A stretch of 38,994 bases of DNA, taken from Deltaproteobacteria bacterium. GTDB taxonomy: Bacteria; Bdellovibrionota; Bdellovibrionia; Bdellovibrionales; JAMPXM01. Every line of letters starts with the position of its first letter. Position 1 is the first letter of the stretch. The position numbers were made by a program, and so were the translations under genes. The notes under the pieces were generated by a model that was not told the origin of the DNA, made no database searches, and was given only the letters and a program-made list of their open reading frames with translations. Shown here in pieces: positions 17,976-25,840 of this stretch. The stretch covers positions 1 through 38,994 of the forward strand of contig JAFLCB010000019.1 of the NCBI GenBank assembly GCA_017302795.1, written 5' to 3'.

Positions 17976-18970
17976 AAACCATTCTACAAATCATTGAAGA
18001 TCTAATTGCGCGATTCCCTACGGAAGTTCGAGCCGGTTTTAGCAAGGCTGATTTCATTCGATGGCTCGAAGCCGCCGGATATCCTAACGGTGAGTTCGAA
18101 GACATTTTTTGCGAGTTTAAAGATTTGGCTGAACGTGATTACCCGAAGTTCGTTTTGGACAATGGTGAAACCGTCTATTTTGTTAGTTCCGGCGTGAAGC
18201 GAGGTCGACGCTATTCAATAGAGGTCGGTCAAGAAACCATTGCTCGACTGTTTAAAGAGAGGGCGAAAGCGAAAGACCGAAGTGCGAGTTCATCTATCTT
18301 TCTGCCGACCGCTGAAGCCGTAGATAAGTTTTTATCCGAATTTGACCTTACGATTGGTGGCAACGTCATCGGACCGAACTCACTTACGATCGTTAAGAAG
18401 CCCGAAGATCTCGAATCGATTCCGAGCCAGCAGATGGGGTGCTATTTCATCTTCAGCACGCTGACCGAGCAGCAGATTCCTAATCTAAGTGCTGACGATT
18501 ACGCCTGCCACAAGCGGTGGATCGACAAGGATGGATTACGCTTTCGGTGCCTTTACAACGGTAAGGGAGCGCAAACGCGAGAGCGCCTAGCCGTGCATCT
18601 CTTTAACAACTCAACACGCGAAAAAGTGCTGAATTCCGAGGGCGGCGAAGTCAAAGTGTCGGGCACTGGCGCGATGTCTCTCGACGTTATCAGTGAAGCC
18701 GATGTTCGTATCTTGGTGGAACGGAATCAATTGGATCGGAACAAACACTGGTTAAAGAAAATTGAGAAATCGATCCGCCGATATTCCCACGTACGCCATC
18801 ATCCGGATGGCTATTTTCTGAATGGAATCGACATCCGCGAGGATAAGTGGAGCAAAGTCACATGGGCGGTTTGTACCGTTGAAACCGACTCTGAATTCGG
18901 AAAGATTCTTATCGAAGAAGCATTCGCTCGGAAAAACGGTCGTCCGCCGCTGTGTAGGCGTCATGGGTAG
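17972..18970 (+). CDS. GIY-YIG-like nuclease domain protein
   Basis: A 332-residue protein. The C-terminal 190 residues fit a GIY-YIG nuclease: 'MGCYFIF' (first signature), 'LYNGKGAQTRERLAVHL' (second signature, arginine and histidine) and a late 'LIEEAFARKNGRPPLC' with acidic residue and asparagine-glycine. The N-terminal 135 residues are helical and unassigned. It is the third gene of an overlapping operon with the DUF2779 and zinc-ribbon genes. A palindrome pair with possible regulatory meaning follows the stop. Confidence 0.6.
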   Translation: MKTILQIIEDLIARFPTEVRAGFSKADFIRWLEAAGYPNGEFEDIFCEFKDLAERDYPKFVLDNGETVYFVSSGVKRGRRYSIEVGQETIARLFKERAKAKDRSASSSIFLPTAEAVDKFLSEFDLTIGGNVIGPNSLTIVKKPEDLESIPSQQMGCYFIFSTLTEQQIPNLSADDYACHKRWIDKDGLRFRCLYNGKGAQTRERLAVHLFNNSTREKVLNSEGGEVKVSGTGAMSLDVISEADVRILVERNQLDRNKHWLKKIEKSIRRYSHVRHHPDGYFLNGIDIREDKWSKVTWAVCTVETDSEFGKILIEEAFARKNGRPPLCRRHG

Positions 18971-18984
18971 TGACGAGGTAGTTC

Positions 18985-19024
18985 GGCTCAAATGAGCCAG
19001 CTGTTAATTCAGAAAATCTGAATT
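18985..19024. promoter_or_regulatory. Paired palindromes upstream of the response-regulator gene
   Basis: GGCTCA-AA-TGAGCC (18985-18998) is followed 7 bases later by AATTCAGA-AAA-TCTGAATT (19006-19024). The same two motif types recur at 24809-24924, beyond the far end of the signalling cluster. They lie about 140-180 bases upstream of a possible sigma-54 promoter, at enhancer distance. Binding by the NtrC-type regulator is inferred. Confidence 0.5.
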
Positions 19025-19166
19025 CAACCAATGACTTACGAAATCCCGATGACCAGAGACAAAACGACCATGCATTTATTGCCCGCAAAATCCGACGAAA
19101 AACAGCTGCTCAGCTGGTCAGATCGCACCTAGCTGAAGCCGTCACCATTGTATGCCAGCATTTCCA

Positions 19167-19182
19167 GGGCATCAGTCTTGTA
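19167..19182 (+). promoter_or_regulatory. Possible sigma-54 promoter of the response-regulator gene
   Basis: GGGCAT, 5 bases, TTGTA matches the -24/-12 pattern TGGCAC-N5-TTGCA partly: the -24 GG is present but -12 reads TTGT instead of TTGC. The spacing is right, and it lies 29 bases before ATG 19211, whose own ribosome site is GAGGGG. Support is modest. Confidence 0.3.
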
Positions 19183-19210
19183 ATGCCAATCCTCGTATGA
19201 GGGGCATGCG

Positions 19211-20608
19211 ATGAAACACAACATTCTTCTGATCGATGACGACGCTGCGATTCGATCGTCGATGAAGGCCTTTTTGGAAGACGAAGGCTTTTTCGTGAAG
19301 GCAGTCGAGAGCGGCGACGAAGCCGTTGCGCTCGTTCGTCAAAAGGTCATTCCGTTCTCGTTAGCCCTCGTTGATTATCACATGCCCGGACTCAAGGGGC
19401 CGGGTGTTATAGCCAAACTCCGTGAGCACGATTCGAAGATCCACTTGCTCGGATTTTCAGGCGATGACGGAATCGACCCGCACAATGAGTCTCTCGACTC
19501 GGGTGCGCTGATGTTCGTCGCGAAGGATATCGAAAACGAAAAGCTTCTCGGCATTGTTCATCGCGTTTGCCGAGAGTTCGAAAAGAAGAATAAAGCCGTC
19601 GAGCTGACAAGTCCGTCGGAAAACCGAAAGCTCATTCAAAGTTTGAAAATCGAAGGTGCTTCGGACCATCTCGCGGAATCATGCCGTCTGGTTTTTCGAT
19701 ATGCGCCGTCATATCAAACAGTCTTGATTCGCGGTGAAAACGGAACTGGTAAAGAACGAATCGCTCACGCTTTACATGATCAGTCACCGTGGAGGCTTGG
19801 ACCGTTCATTTCCGTCAATTGCGGAGCGATCGCGGCCGAGTTGATTGAATCCGAACTCTTTGGTCATGAGAAGGGTTCGTTTAGCGGTGCGACGGCAGCC
19901 AGAGTCGGAAAGTTTCAGGCGGCGAACGGCGGCACTTTATTTTTGGACGAGATCGGTGAATTGCCACTGCATTTGCAGCCGACACTTCTTCGCGTTCTAC
20001 AAGAGGGCGAAATCACGCCGGTTGGATCGAACTCCACCAAAAAGGTGAAGGTCCGTGTTATCACCGCAACGAATGCGCCGCTTGAGGAAATGATCAAGCA
20101 ACGGACGTTTCGCGAAGACCTTTTCTATCGCATCAACGCGCTTCCGATAACACTAGAACCGCTTCGTAAACGACCGGAAGACATTCCGTGTTTGATCGAA
20201 TTTTTTCTTGAGAAAGCTAACGAGTCGTCGAATCCAAAGAAAGTCATTCTTGCCGAGTGCCATAGTCGGTTGATGAAACAATCCTGGCCAGGAAACATTC
20301 GCGAGCTTGCGAACGTAATCATCAGAATGCACTTGATGACCGACGGAACTGAGATATCCGAGAGCACGTTCGAGCGCGCAATTCAAACGCCAGAGCCTGC
20401 TCCTTCGAGAAAGAAAATGGAGTCGGTGGTCGACTACGAGATGTGGCGAGTACGAACGACCGACGAAGAAAAGAAAATGCTCCAAAGGGCGATCAGATCG
20501 TCTAGCAGCCTTCACGAAGCCTCTGAGCGCATTGGCATCGCGAGGAGTCGGTTGAGATCCAGAATGCGGGCCTTAGATATCGAAAATCCATTTAACGAGA
20601 GGGACTAG
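19211..20608 (+). CDS. NtrC-type response regulator (sigma-54 activator)
   Basis: Receiver domain 1-120 with phosphoacceptor D55, acidic D9-D11 and K105. An AAA+ domain follows at about 145-390: Walker A GENGTGKE (175-182), Walker B LFLDE (D246-E247), 'FREDLFYRI' arginine region (R301, R307) and 'WPGNIREL' at 359-366. The C-terminus ends in a Fis-type helix-turn-helix (about 428-457). The loop that contacts sigma-54 in this family, GAFTGA, reads GSFSGA here (222-227). It is the first gene of a five-gene cluster and has likely binding sites upstream and near the T4SS promoter. Its cognate kinase is presumably the hybrid kinase at the cluster's end. Confidence 0.9.
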   Translation: MKHNILLIDDDAAIRSSMKAFLEDEGFFVKAVESGDEAVALVRQKVIPFSLALVDYHMPGLKGPGVIAKLREHDSKIHLLGFSGDDGIDPHNESLDSGALMFVAKDIENEKLLGIVHRVCREFEKKNKAVELTSPSENRKLIQSLKIEGASDHLAESCRLVFRYAPSYQTVLIRGENGTGKERIAHALHDQSPWRLGPFISVNCGAIAAELIESELFGHEKGSFSGATAARVGKFQAANGGTLFLDEIGELPLHLQPTLLRVLQEGEITPVGSNSTKKVKVRVITATNAPLEEMIKQRTFREDLFYRINALPITLEPLRKRPEDIPCLIEFFLEKANESSNPKKVILAECHSRLMKQSWPGNIRELANVIIRMHLMTDGTEISESTFERAIQTPEPAPSRKKMESVVDYEMWRVRTTDEEKKMLQRAIRSSSSLHEASERIGIARSRLRSRMRALDIENPFNERD

Positions 20609-20609
20609 A

Positions 20610-20894
20610 ATGAAATTACCGAAGATCGCCGCAGCTCTGCTGCTTTCCGTGATGAGTCATACAGCTTTGGCGCAAGAAAAAGCCGCCGCTCCCGAAATCG
20701 ACACCAGTGTCTACGACAAAGAAACGATCAAACAGGCGATGGTTGTTTTGCTCAAGTCGCGCGCCGTGACTATCGAGCCAAAAAAAGGTGCGCGCATCAA
20801 CCGTAGGTTGATTGAGGAGCTTCGTCGGGACGGAATCATTGAACCGGCGGCTACGAAAGCGGGTGTCGTGTGCACGGACAGTACCGGAAAATAA
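20610..20894 (+). CDS. Small secreted protein in the signalling cluster
   Basis: A 94-residue protein with a clear Sec signal peptide, cut expected after ALA (MKLPKIAAALLLSVMSHTALA). The mature part of about 73 residues is helical with many charged residues ('TIKQAMVVLLKSRAVTIEP', 'LIEELRRDG'). It ends in a tail with the only cysteine and several Thr/Ser (VVCTDSTGK). It starts 1 base after the regulator stop and overlaps the next gene by 25 bases. A signal peptide precursor or a sensor accessory protein are both possible. No family recognised. Confidence 0.6.
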   Translation: MKLPKIAAALLLSVMSHTALAQEKAAAPEIDTSVYDKETIKQAMVVLLKSRAVTIEPKKGARINRRLIEELRRDGIIEPAATKAGVVCTDSTGK

Positions 20895-22435
20895 CGACGA
20901 GGCGTGCGTGGTCGTTGTTTGGCCTATTAGTACTGATCGGAGGATCTGTGAGCTTTCTAATCTCGAAAAATGCTAACGATCAAAGCGGTGTACTTCGCGT
21001 CGCATTCCCATCCGTTCGTCCGATTGCATCCTATGAGCCGACCAATATTCACATCGCTTACGAATATATTCTGCTAGAGAACTTGTATTCGCCGCTTGTT
21101 GAAATTGATCCGAAAGGCGGGCAGGTTCTACCGGCCGTTGCCGAGTCATTTCAATGGGTGGGACCTGAGCTTCATTTCAAAATCCGCTCAAATCTTCGAA
21201 CCGCATCTGGCACTCCGGTCACTGCGGCCGACGTGATGTTCTCACTTAAACGAGTCATTGTTCTCTCTCAGAATACTCATGGTAATTTCCAGGACCTGAT
21301 TTGCCCTGGTGAAAGTCTGAAGAGCGCGGACGAACCCTGCTCTGGTCTAGAACTTCGCGGCGACACCGTTGTACTTAAACCAGGAACACAAAAGACCGTT
21401 CTGCTGCCGATGCTTGCGGCGATTGATTTTGCGATCATCCCGCGATCGGCGGTAGATCCGAAAACGCTCGCGATAAAAAATTACGGTGAAACAACCGGAC
21501 TCTATTTCGTCGAACGGCAGGATGCTGATGGATCACTTCATTTGAAGCAGAATCCTGGTCATTTTCATGCGCTAGAAGGAGTCGCTCGCGCCGTCACAAT
21601 GGTGGGTTTTGACGCGAAGACGCCGGGTACAGCTCTGGCGCTTTTCGAAGCTGGCAAGGTTGACCACCTTCTCACAACGAACGCCTCGAAGATTGAAGAC
21701 ATCATAAACTACGCGCGTTCACATTCCGAGAGTCAGCTTCATGCGACGATGAAGATCAAAAATTTTATTTTGGTTTTTACCGAACGAGGGAAGGCTGAAC
21801 TGTCGCTTGATCAGCGGCGAAGCATTGGTCTTAAGGTTCGCAAAGCGTTCTCCAAAATCTACGGTGAATCTGCGGGCTATCAAACTTCGGAAGAATTTTT
21901 CCCGTCTCTAGGCGACGGCGGCCTCAGCGAGCATCAGCTGTCCGAGATTCGCAGAACTACATCCGACGTCAAAGTCGATTACGCCGACTCAATCAGGATA
22001 GGTCTCTTCAAATCGGGTGGTTTCGAACAGTGGGCTGGACCCATTCGTGATGTTTTGCCCAACGCTGACCTTTACTCCGAGACGGTCGTTCCAGATCTTC
22101 ACACCTACAGCAATCTGTCGGAGATGCCGCAAGCCTTTATCGCGGGTACTGATACTGGATTTGCTGAAGACATCAACCTCATTTCCTATTCGCTAAACGC
22201 TGGTTATCTCGGGCTCAAGAAGAGCGAGCGTCCAAAATGGATAGCGAACTATATGGCGCTTCAGACGAAAGGGGAGCGAACGTCGGCGCTGAGGGAGCTT
22301 CACTTCAAGGCGCTTTCGGATGCGGCGATTGTACCGTTAGTTATCGCGCCCTTCGTTGCCCTCGCGCGAAAACCTTGGAAGATGGGTCTGTCCGAACTTT
22401 ATGCGAATAATCAGTTATGGCTTATCAAACACTAA
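20870..22435 (+). CDS. OppA-like solute-binding protein, membrane-anchored
   Basis: A 521-residue member of the SBP_bac_5 type. The body begins 'VLRVAFPSVRPI', has 'ILLENLYSPLVEID', 'LPAVAESFQWVG', and 'TAADVMFSLKRV', all typical of peptide/nickel-binding proteins. The GTG start at 20870 gives an N-terminal hydrophobic anchor (WSLFGLLVLIGGSVSFLIS), so it is probably tethered in the periplasm. No transporter permease or ATPase is encoded nearby, which favours a sensing role over uptake. It overlaps the small secreted protein gene before it and the YcaO gene after it. Confidence 0.8.
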   Translation: MHGQYRKITTRRAWSLFGLLVLIGGSVSFLISKNANDQSGVLRVAFPSVRPIASYEPTNIHIAYEYILLENLYSPLVEIDPKGGQVLPAVAESFQWVGPELHFKIRSNLRTASGTPVTAADVMFSLKRVIVLSQNTHGNFQDLICPGESLKSADEPCSGLELRGDTVVLKPGTQKTVLLPMLAAIDFAIIPRSAVDPKTLAIKNYGETTGLYFVERQDADGSLHLKQNPGHFHALEGVARAVTMVGFDAKTPGTALALFEAGKVDHLLTTNASKIEDIINYARSHSESQLHATMKIKNFILVFTERGKAELSLDQRRSIGLKVRKAFSKIYGESAGYQTSEEFFPSLGDGGLSEHQLSEIRRTTSDVKVDYADSIRIGLFKSGGFEQWAGPIRDVLPNADLYSETVVPDLHTYSNLSEMPQAFIAGTDTGFAEDINLISYSLNAGYLGLKKSERPKWIANYMALQTKGERTSALRELHFKALSDAAIVPLVIAPFVALARKPWKMGLSELYANNQLWLIKH

Positions 22436-23220
22436 GTACAGCCGAGTGGCTGCTGTCGAAACGAACCGAACTCGACGTAAAGTTTCTTGAGTTCAATTGG
22501 GGCAATGCCCACGGTGTTCCGCTTTTTGATTTTGAAGTGTCGCTCCTCGGGAGACACATCGGTCGGGGCACATCGTTTGATCAGGAACTTGCTTTTGAGA
22601 AGGCCGCGGCGGAAGCCTTGGAGCGGCTTGTTTGTTTCGAAAACCGGATTTCAACGGAAGGCGTAGCGGCACATCCGTCTCCTGAAGCTGCGAATCGAAA
22701 TGCAATCCTCGAAGCGCTTGAGCGACATCTATTCAATGAGCACCTCGCGACGAAGCAACCGTTCACTTTAGCGAAACCGGCGCCTGCTACCTTCGGTTTG
22801 AAGGCGGCAATTGAGAATCTCGGAGCGACAGTTGCTTGGATGAAAATGCGGCGGGTCGCGGGCTATGAATCGAGCGTCTGCCTCATTCAAAAGGAAGATC
22901 GTCGGTTTTTGGGTTTGGGTTTTGGTGAAGATGCAGCCGACGTGCAGACCCATGCAGCAATCGAAGCGCTTCGCAATTTAGCGGCCTATTGCGAAGCCCC
23001 GGTCGAGTTTGTTGAACAGACGAAATCGAATTCTGATCTGTGGTCATGCAGCAGTGATTTTTTTGCGAAACACGAAGACGTATTCCGTGGTTCCGCAAAC
23101 ACAATCGAACAGGATCACTTTAAAAATTTGCCGATCAGTATTCGACACCTTGAGAGCACCACTTTACCGGAGCTTCCGCTTTCGTTTGTTCAAGCGAGAG
23201 TAGCTGGAGGTGCTCTGTGA
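22417..23220 (+). CDS. YcaO-like domain protein
   Basis: A 267-residue YcaO-type core. First motif: 'AAAEALERL' with E66 and E69-R70. Second: 'AAHPSPEAANRNAILEALERHL'. Third: 'GLGFGEDAAD...AAIEALRN' with E183, where the usual glutamine is asparagine (N187) and the conserved serine of the first motif is lysine (K62). The end ('LPLSFVQARVAG') fits the family. YcaO enzymes use ATP to form azolines or thioamides on peptide backbones, or act in other ways. No E1-like partner is present. It overlaps the genes on both sides. Activity may be altered. Confidence 0.75.
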   Translation: MAYQTLSTAEWLLSKRTELDVKFLEFNWGNAHGVPLFDFEVSLLGRHIGRGTSFDQELAFEKAAAEALERLVCFENRISTEGVAAHPSPEAANRNAILEALERHLFNEHLATKQPFTLAKPAPATFGLKAAIENLGATVAWMKMRRVAGYESSVCLIQKEDRRFLGLGFGEDAADVQTHAAIEALRNLAAYCEAPVEFVEQTKSNSDLWSCSSDFFAKHEDVFRGSANTIEQDHFKNLPISIRHLESTTLPELPLSFVQARVAGGAL

Positions 23221-24752
23221 CTGGCAATTTGAAGGCGAGGATTCAGAACTTTGAAAGAAGGCAGATCATCGTTTCGCTCGTGGGACTCGTAGCACTGCTC
23301 TTCTTATCGGTTGTTTTCAATTTTATTCATTTAAGTCGTCAGGCTGAGCAGACGGCGAAATTTATCTCACGCATGATTCAAATTGAAGACTTCAGAGAGG
23401 TCGGAATTACACTTCAAGAAGCGAAGCTGGACCATTTCTCGGTCATAAAATATATTTCTTCGGACACTCGTCGATCGTTCACGTTGCCGGAAATTTCTGA
23501 ACTCATGCCGGACAATTCATTTTGGCGTAAGCTTACTCACGACACCGTGACGGTGGATGTTACGTCTGCATCTTCGAGTCGTGATAAAGTTACGTTCGAG
23601 TTCAGTCGATTTAAGGAAACCGGTTGGGCCTTTTTCATTTGGCTTGTTCTTAATTTGGTTTCGATTCCGCAGACGCGGCTCATGAAGAAGCGAATCGTTC
23701 AAGACTTTGACGAATCGGTGAAAATTGAAACTGAACTTGCACGCGCAGAAGTCGCGCGAAAGTTACGCCATAATATTCGCACTCCACTGTCGGCATTGAT
23801 TCGTCTTTCGAGCCGAAGTGGCTCTTTAGATGCGAACAAGGCGCTGCTTAACAATGTTATCGATCACATTAAAAATTTGGTATCGGAGCTTGATGAGCCG
23901 AATACAGCGTCGACTCCTGACAGTTTGTTCCATCCTGTCCTGACAAACGCAATGCGGGAGATTCGCCTTGTTTCGCCTTCTCGCTTAACCGTCACCACCG
24001 AAGTCGATGACTCGCTCATCTCAGCTCACGGTAATTTCGTTGGACATGAATTGCGTTCTATTTTGACAAACTTGGTGACGAACGCTTTTGAAGCGACGGC
24101 CGATGGTGGCAGAGTCGATGTTATCGCTCATGACTTTGGCGACCGAGTTATCATCGAAGTGAAAGACAACGGGAAAGGCATTCCATCAAGCATTTTGCCT
24201 CGCGTGACTGAAAACGGTTTCTCCTTTGATAAGACTTCCGGGACTGGACTAGGGCTTCACCACGCCACGAAAAATGTGGAAGACTGGGGTGGCGAGCTGC
24301 GGATTTCTTCGGATTCCGGAATTGGCACATTGGTTCGAGTTTCGATTCCGATCGGCGCTAGAGAGCCATGGTATGTTCCTCGAATCAAACTGCATTCTGG
24401 AGACACAGTTGTCGTTGTCGACGATCAGCTGAGTGTACATGACGTGTGGAAGGAGCGTCTGCTTGATGCGGGCTTCGCCGGAGCGGCGAAGTTCTTTTCG
24501 AACGCTGAGTCGGCCCTAGTATTTCTGGGCAAATCTGTCGGAACAGAGTCGAAAAAAGTTGTTTTTGCCGACTACGATCTTGGAACAGAACAGACAGGGT
24601 TCGATGTGCTTTCCAAGTTGCCTGATGGATCAGTCGGATTTCTTGTGACGGGCCACTTCGACGATCTCGATGTTCAAGCACGGTGCCGGAGTTTGGCTGT
24701 TCATCTTATGCCCAAGACGTCGCTCAGCGACATCCCTCTCGTTGTTCGGTGA
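23217..24752 (+). CDS. Hybrid histidine kinase with periplasmic sensor
   Basis: GTG start overlaps the YcaO stop (GTGA). Two membrane segments (about 17-37 and 137-155) enclose a periplasmic loop of 100 residues. The kinase core has H185 ('RHNIRTPLSAL'), N-box N285-N289, DNGKG (317-321) and GTGLGL (342-347). The C-terminus is a receiver domain with D402-D403, D452 ('FADYDLG'), T478 and K500, so phosphorelay is possible. The likely phosphate target is the response regulator of the cluster. The periplasmic loop may contact the OppA-like protein. Confidence 0.85.
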   Translation: MTGNLKARIQNFERRQIIVSLVGLVALLFLSVVFNFIHLSRQAEQTAKFISRMIQIEDFREVGITLQEAKLDHFSVIKYISSDTRRSFTLPEISELMPDNSFWRKLTHDTVTVDVTSASSSRDKVTFEFSRFKETGWAFFIWLVLNLVSIPQTRLMKKRIVQDFDESVKIETELARAEVARKLRHNIRTPLSALIRLSSRSGSLDANKALLNNVIDHIKNLVSELDEPNTASTPDSLFHPVLTNAMREIRLVSPSRLTVTTEVDDSLISAHGNFVGHELRSILTNLVTNAFEATADGGRVDVIAHDFGDRVIIEVKDNGKGIPSSILPRVTENGFSFDKTSGTGLGLHHATKNVEDWGGELRISSDSGIGTLVRVSIPIGAREPWYVPRIKLHSGDTVVVVDDQLSVHDVWKERLLDAGFAGAAKFFSNAESALVFLGKSVGTESKKVVFADYDLGTEQTGFDVLSKLPDGSVGFLVTGHFDDLDVQARCRSLAVHLMPKTSLSDIPLVVR

Positions 24753-24803
24753 CGATCGCACCGGACTTTATTTTCGTTCGAATTGCATAGACACAGATAC
24801 GCG

Positions 24804-24838
24804 ACGCTCGGCTCATTTGAGCCGAGCGTGGTTTTTTT
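24804..24838 (+). terminator. Rho-independent terminator of the signalling cluster
   Basis: A 12-base-pair stem (ACGCTCGGCTCA / TGAGCCGAGCGT) with a TT loop is followed by GG and a run of seven T. It lies 52 bases after the kinase stop. The stem contains GGCTCA-TT-TGAGCC, one of the repeated palindromes, so it could also be a regulator-binding site. Confidence 0.8.
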
Positions 24839-24867
24839 GAGCCCTGCGAACTTTCGTTGTTCATATA

Positions 24868-24924
24868 TCTGAATTGATTCAGAAATCTGTTTTTTCCATT
24901 TATTTTTCTCGGCTCAAAAGAGCC
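24868..24924. promoter_or_regulatory. Regulatory palindromes upstream of the T4SS operon
   Basis: TCTGAAT-TG-ATTCAGA (24868-24883) and GGCTCAAAAGAGCC (24911-24924) repeat the two motif types found upstream of the response regulator. Together with the terminator stem (24804-24829) and an ATTCAGA half-site at 24993, they lie 20-210 bases before the sigma-54-like promoter at 25016. They are the expected enhancer sites for the NtrC-type regulator. Confidence 0.5.
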
Positions 24925-25015
24925 GAAGTCGATTTCGTGTTTTCGCATATCCGAAAATTTTGTTCCGTAACTAAATCAATCACATAGATCTCATTCAGAC
25001 ACTTATCGTCGTGCA

Positions 25016-25031
25016 TGGAACTATTAGTGCT
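25016..25031 (+). promoter_or_regulatory. Probable sigma-54 promoter of the T4SS operon
   Basis: TGGAAC-N5-GTGCT has GG at -24 and GC at -12 with the exact ten-base gap required by sigma-54. It agrees with TGGCAC-N5-TTGCW at all but two informative positions. Transcription would begin near 25042, about 40 bases before the first gene. The nearby palindromes and the NtrC-type regulator fit activation through this site. Confidence 0.5.
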
Positions 25032-25083
25032 CTAAGGGTTCCCCGTAACCGCGCTGAAAATCAGCGTCGAAACGGAGGGAACT

Positions 25084-25356
25084 ATGAAAATCGGACTCGA
25101 GCACAAAAAAGAAAAGTGCCCGCGATGCGGGTCAAAAGAAATTCTGACGATTGGGTGGGATCAGATGTGCTGCGCCTGCGATTGGGACAACAGCCGGATG
25201 TTGGTCAATCTCGGGCAACTCGACAATTTGTCTGTCGCGGCAGCGCAGCAGTTCGGAAACTGCGTTGGATTCGAAACAGCCAGCAAAGTCGAAAAACAAA
25301 ATGACGAAGTTGCGAAGCAAATTTTGACAGATATGCCTTCGCGAAGAATCGCATGA
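25084..25356 (+). CDS. Small zinc-ribbon protein, first gene of the T4SS operon
   Basis: A 90-residue protein with two cysteine pairs: CPRC (C12, C15) and CCAC (residues 29-32), a small zinc ribbon. GGAGGG lies just upstream of the ATG. The C-terminal half is helical ('NLSVAAAQQFGNCVGF'). It is first downstream of the sigma-54-like promoter and leads four small genes before virB2. A DNA-binding or regulatory role in transfer is inferred from position; family not recognised. Confidence 0.6.
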   Translation: MKIGLEHKKEKCPRCGSKEILTIGWDQMCCACDWDNSRMLVNLGQLDNLSVAAAQQFGNCVGFETASKVEKQNDEVAKQILTDMPSRRIA

Positions 25357-25379
25357 ACAAAATAAATAGGGAGGTGCAG

Positions 25380-25589
25380 ATGAACACAAATAAAATTATG
25401 AATCTGGAAAAGACCGAAATATCGAATCATCGGCTGATGATTCCGCTTGAGAAGGCCGTGCGGCCGAGCCTGTGGGCGCGTCTGACGAAGCCAAAATCCA
25501 AGTCGGACCTAAGCTTCGAGCAATGGGAAAGTCTCGAGGGACGACGTTGTTGTCGACCGTTGGACGTTGATCAAAGGGGGCGACTTTAA
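25380..25589 (+). CDS. Small protein of unknown function in the T4SS operon
   Basis: Start chosen at 25380 because GGAGGTGC lies 5-9 bases upstream; the frame continues 27 bases further back. The 69-residue product (MNTNKIMNLEK...) has a polar, basic middle and ends with paired cysteines ('GRRCCRPLD'). No domain recognised. Position between two zinc-ribbon genes suggests an accessory function. Confidence 0.5.
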   Translation: MNTNKIMNLEKTEISNHRLMIPLEKAVRPSLWARLTKPKSKSDLSFEQWESLEGRRCCRPLDVDQRGRL

Positions 25590-25840
25590 TGGCGCGAACT
25601 CTCAAAGATCTAAATCCGATCTACCACAGAGGAATCGAGCCGACGCACGTCACACGGTCGGAGCCTGGCCTTAGACGTCGTTATCTCAATTTCAAGAAGT
25701 CAGGACCGCCGACGGATGGCGAGCAGTGCCCTGAGTGCGGTGGGCTCACGGACTTTCGAAGTGGATATCTTACCTGCTGTGAATGCGGTTGGACCGAAGA
25801 TGTCGTCGAAATGTTCGAGATGGCGAGGTTCGCAGCATGA
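25589..25840 (+). CDS. Small zinc-ribbon protein
   Basis: An 83-residue protein. The ATG shares an A with the previous stop (TAATG). The C-terminal half carries CPEC and CCEC, arranged as a rubredoxin-like or zinc-ribbon fold ('GEQCPECGGL', 'LTCCECGWTED'), resembling the first gene of the operon. The N-terminus is basic. The stop overlaps the next start as ATGA. It may bind nucleic acid. Confidence 0.6.
   Translation: MARTLKDLNPIYHRGIEPTHVTRSEPGLRRRYLNFKKSGPPTDGEQCPECGGLTDFRSGYLTCCECGWTEDVVEMFEMARFAA

Noticed and set aside
20870-22435. Peptide uptake ABC transporter operon
   Set aside because: No permease or ATPase genes accompany the binding protein; the partners are signalling genes.
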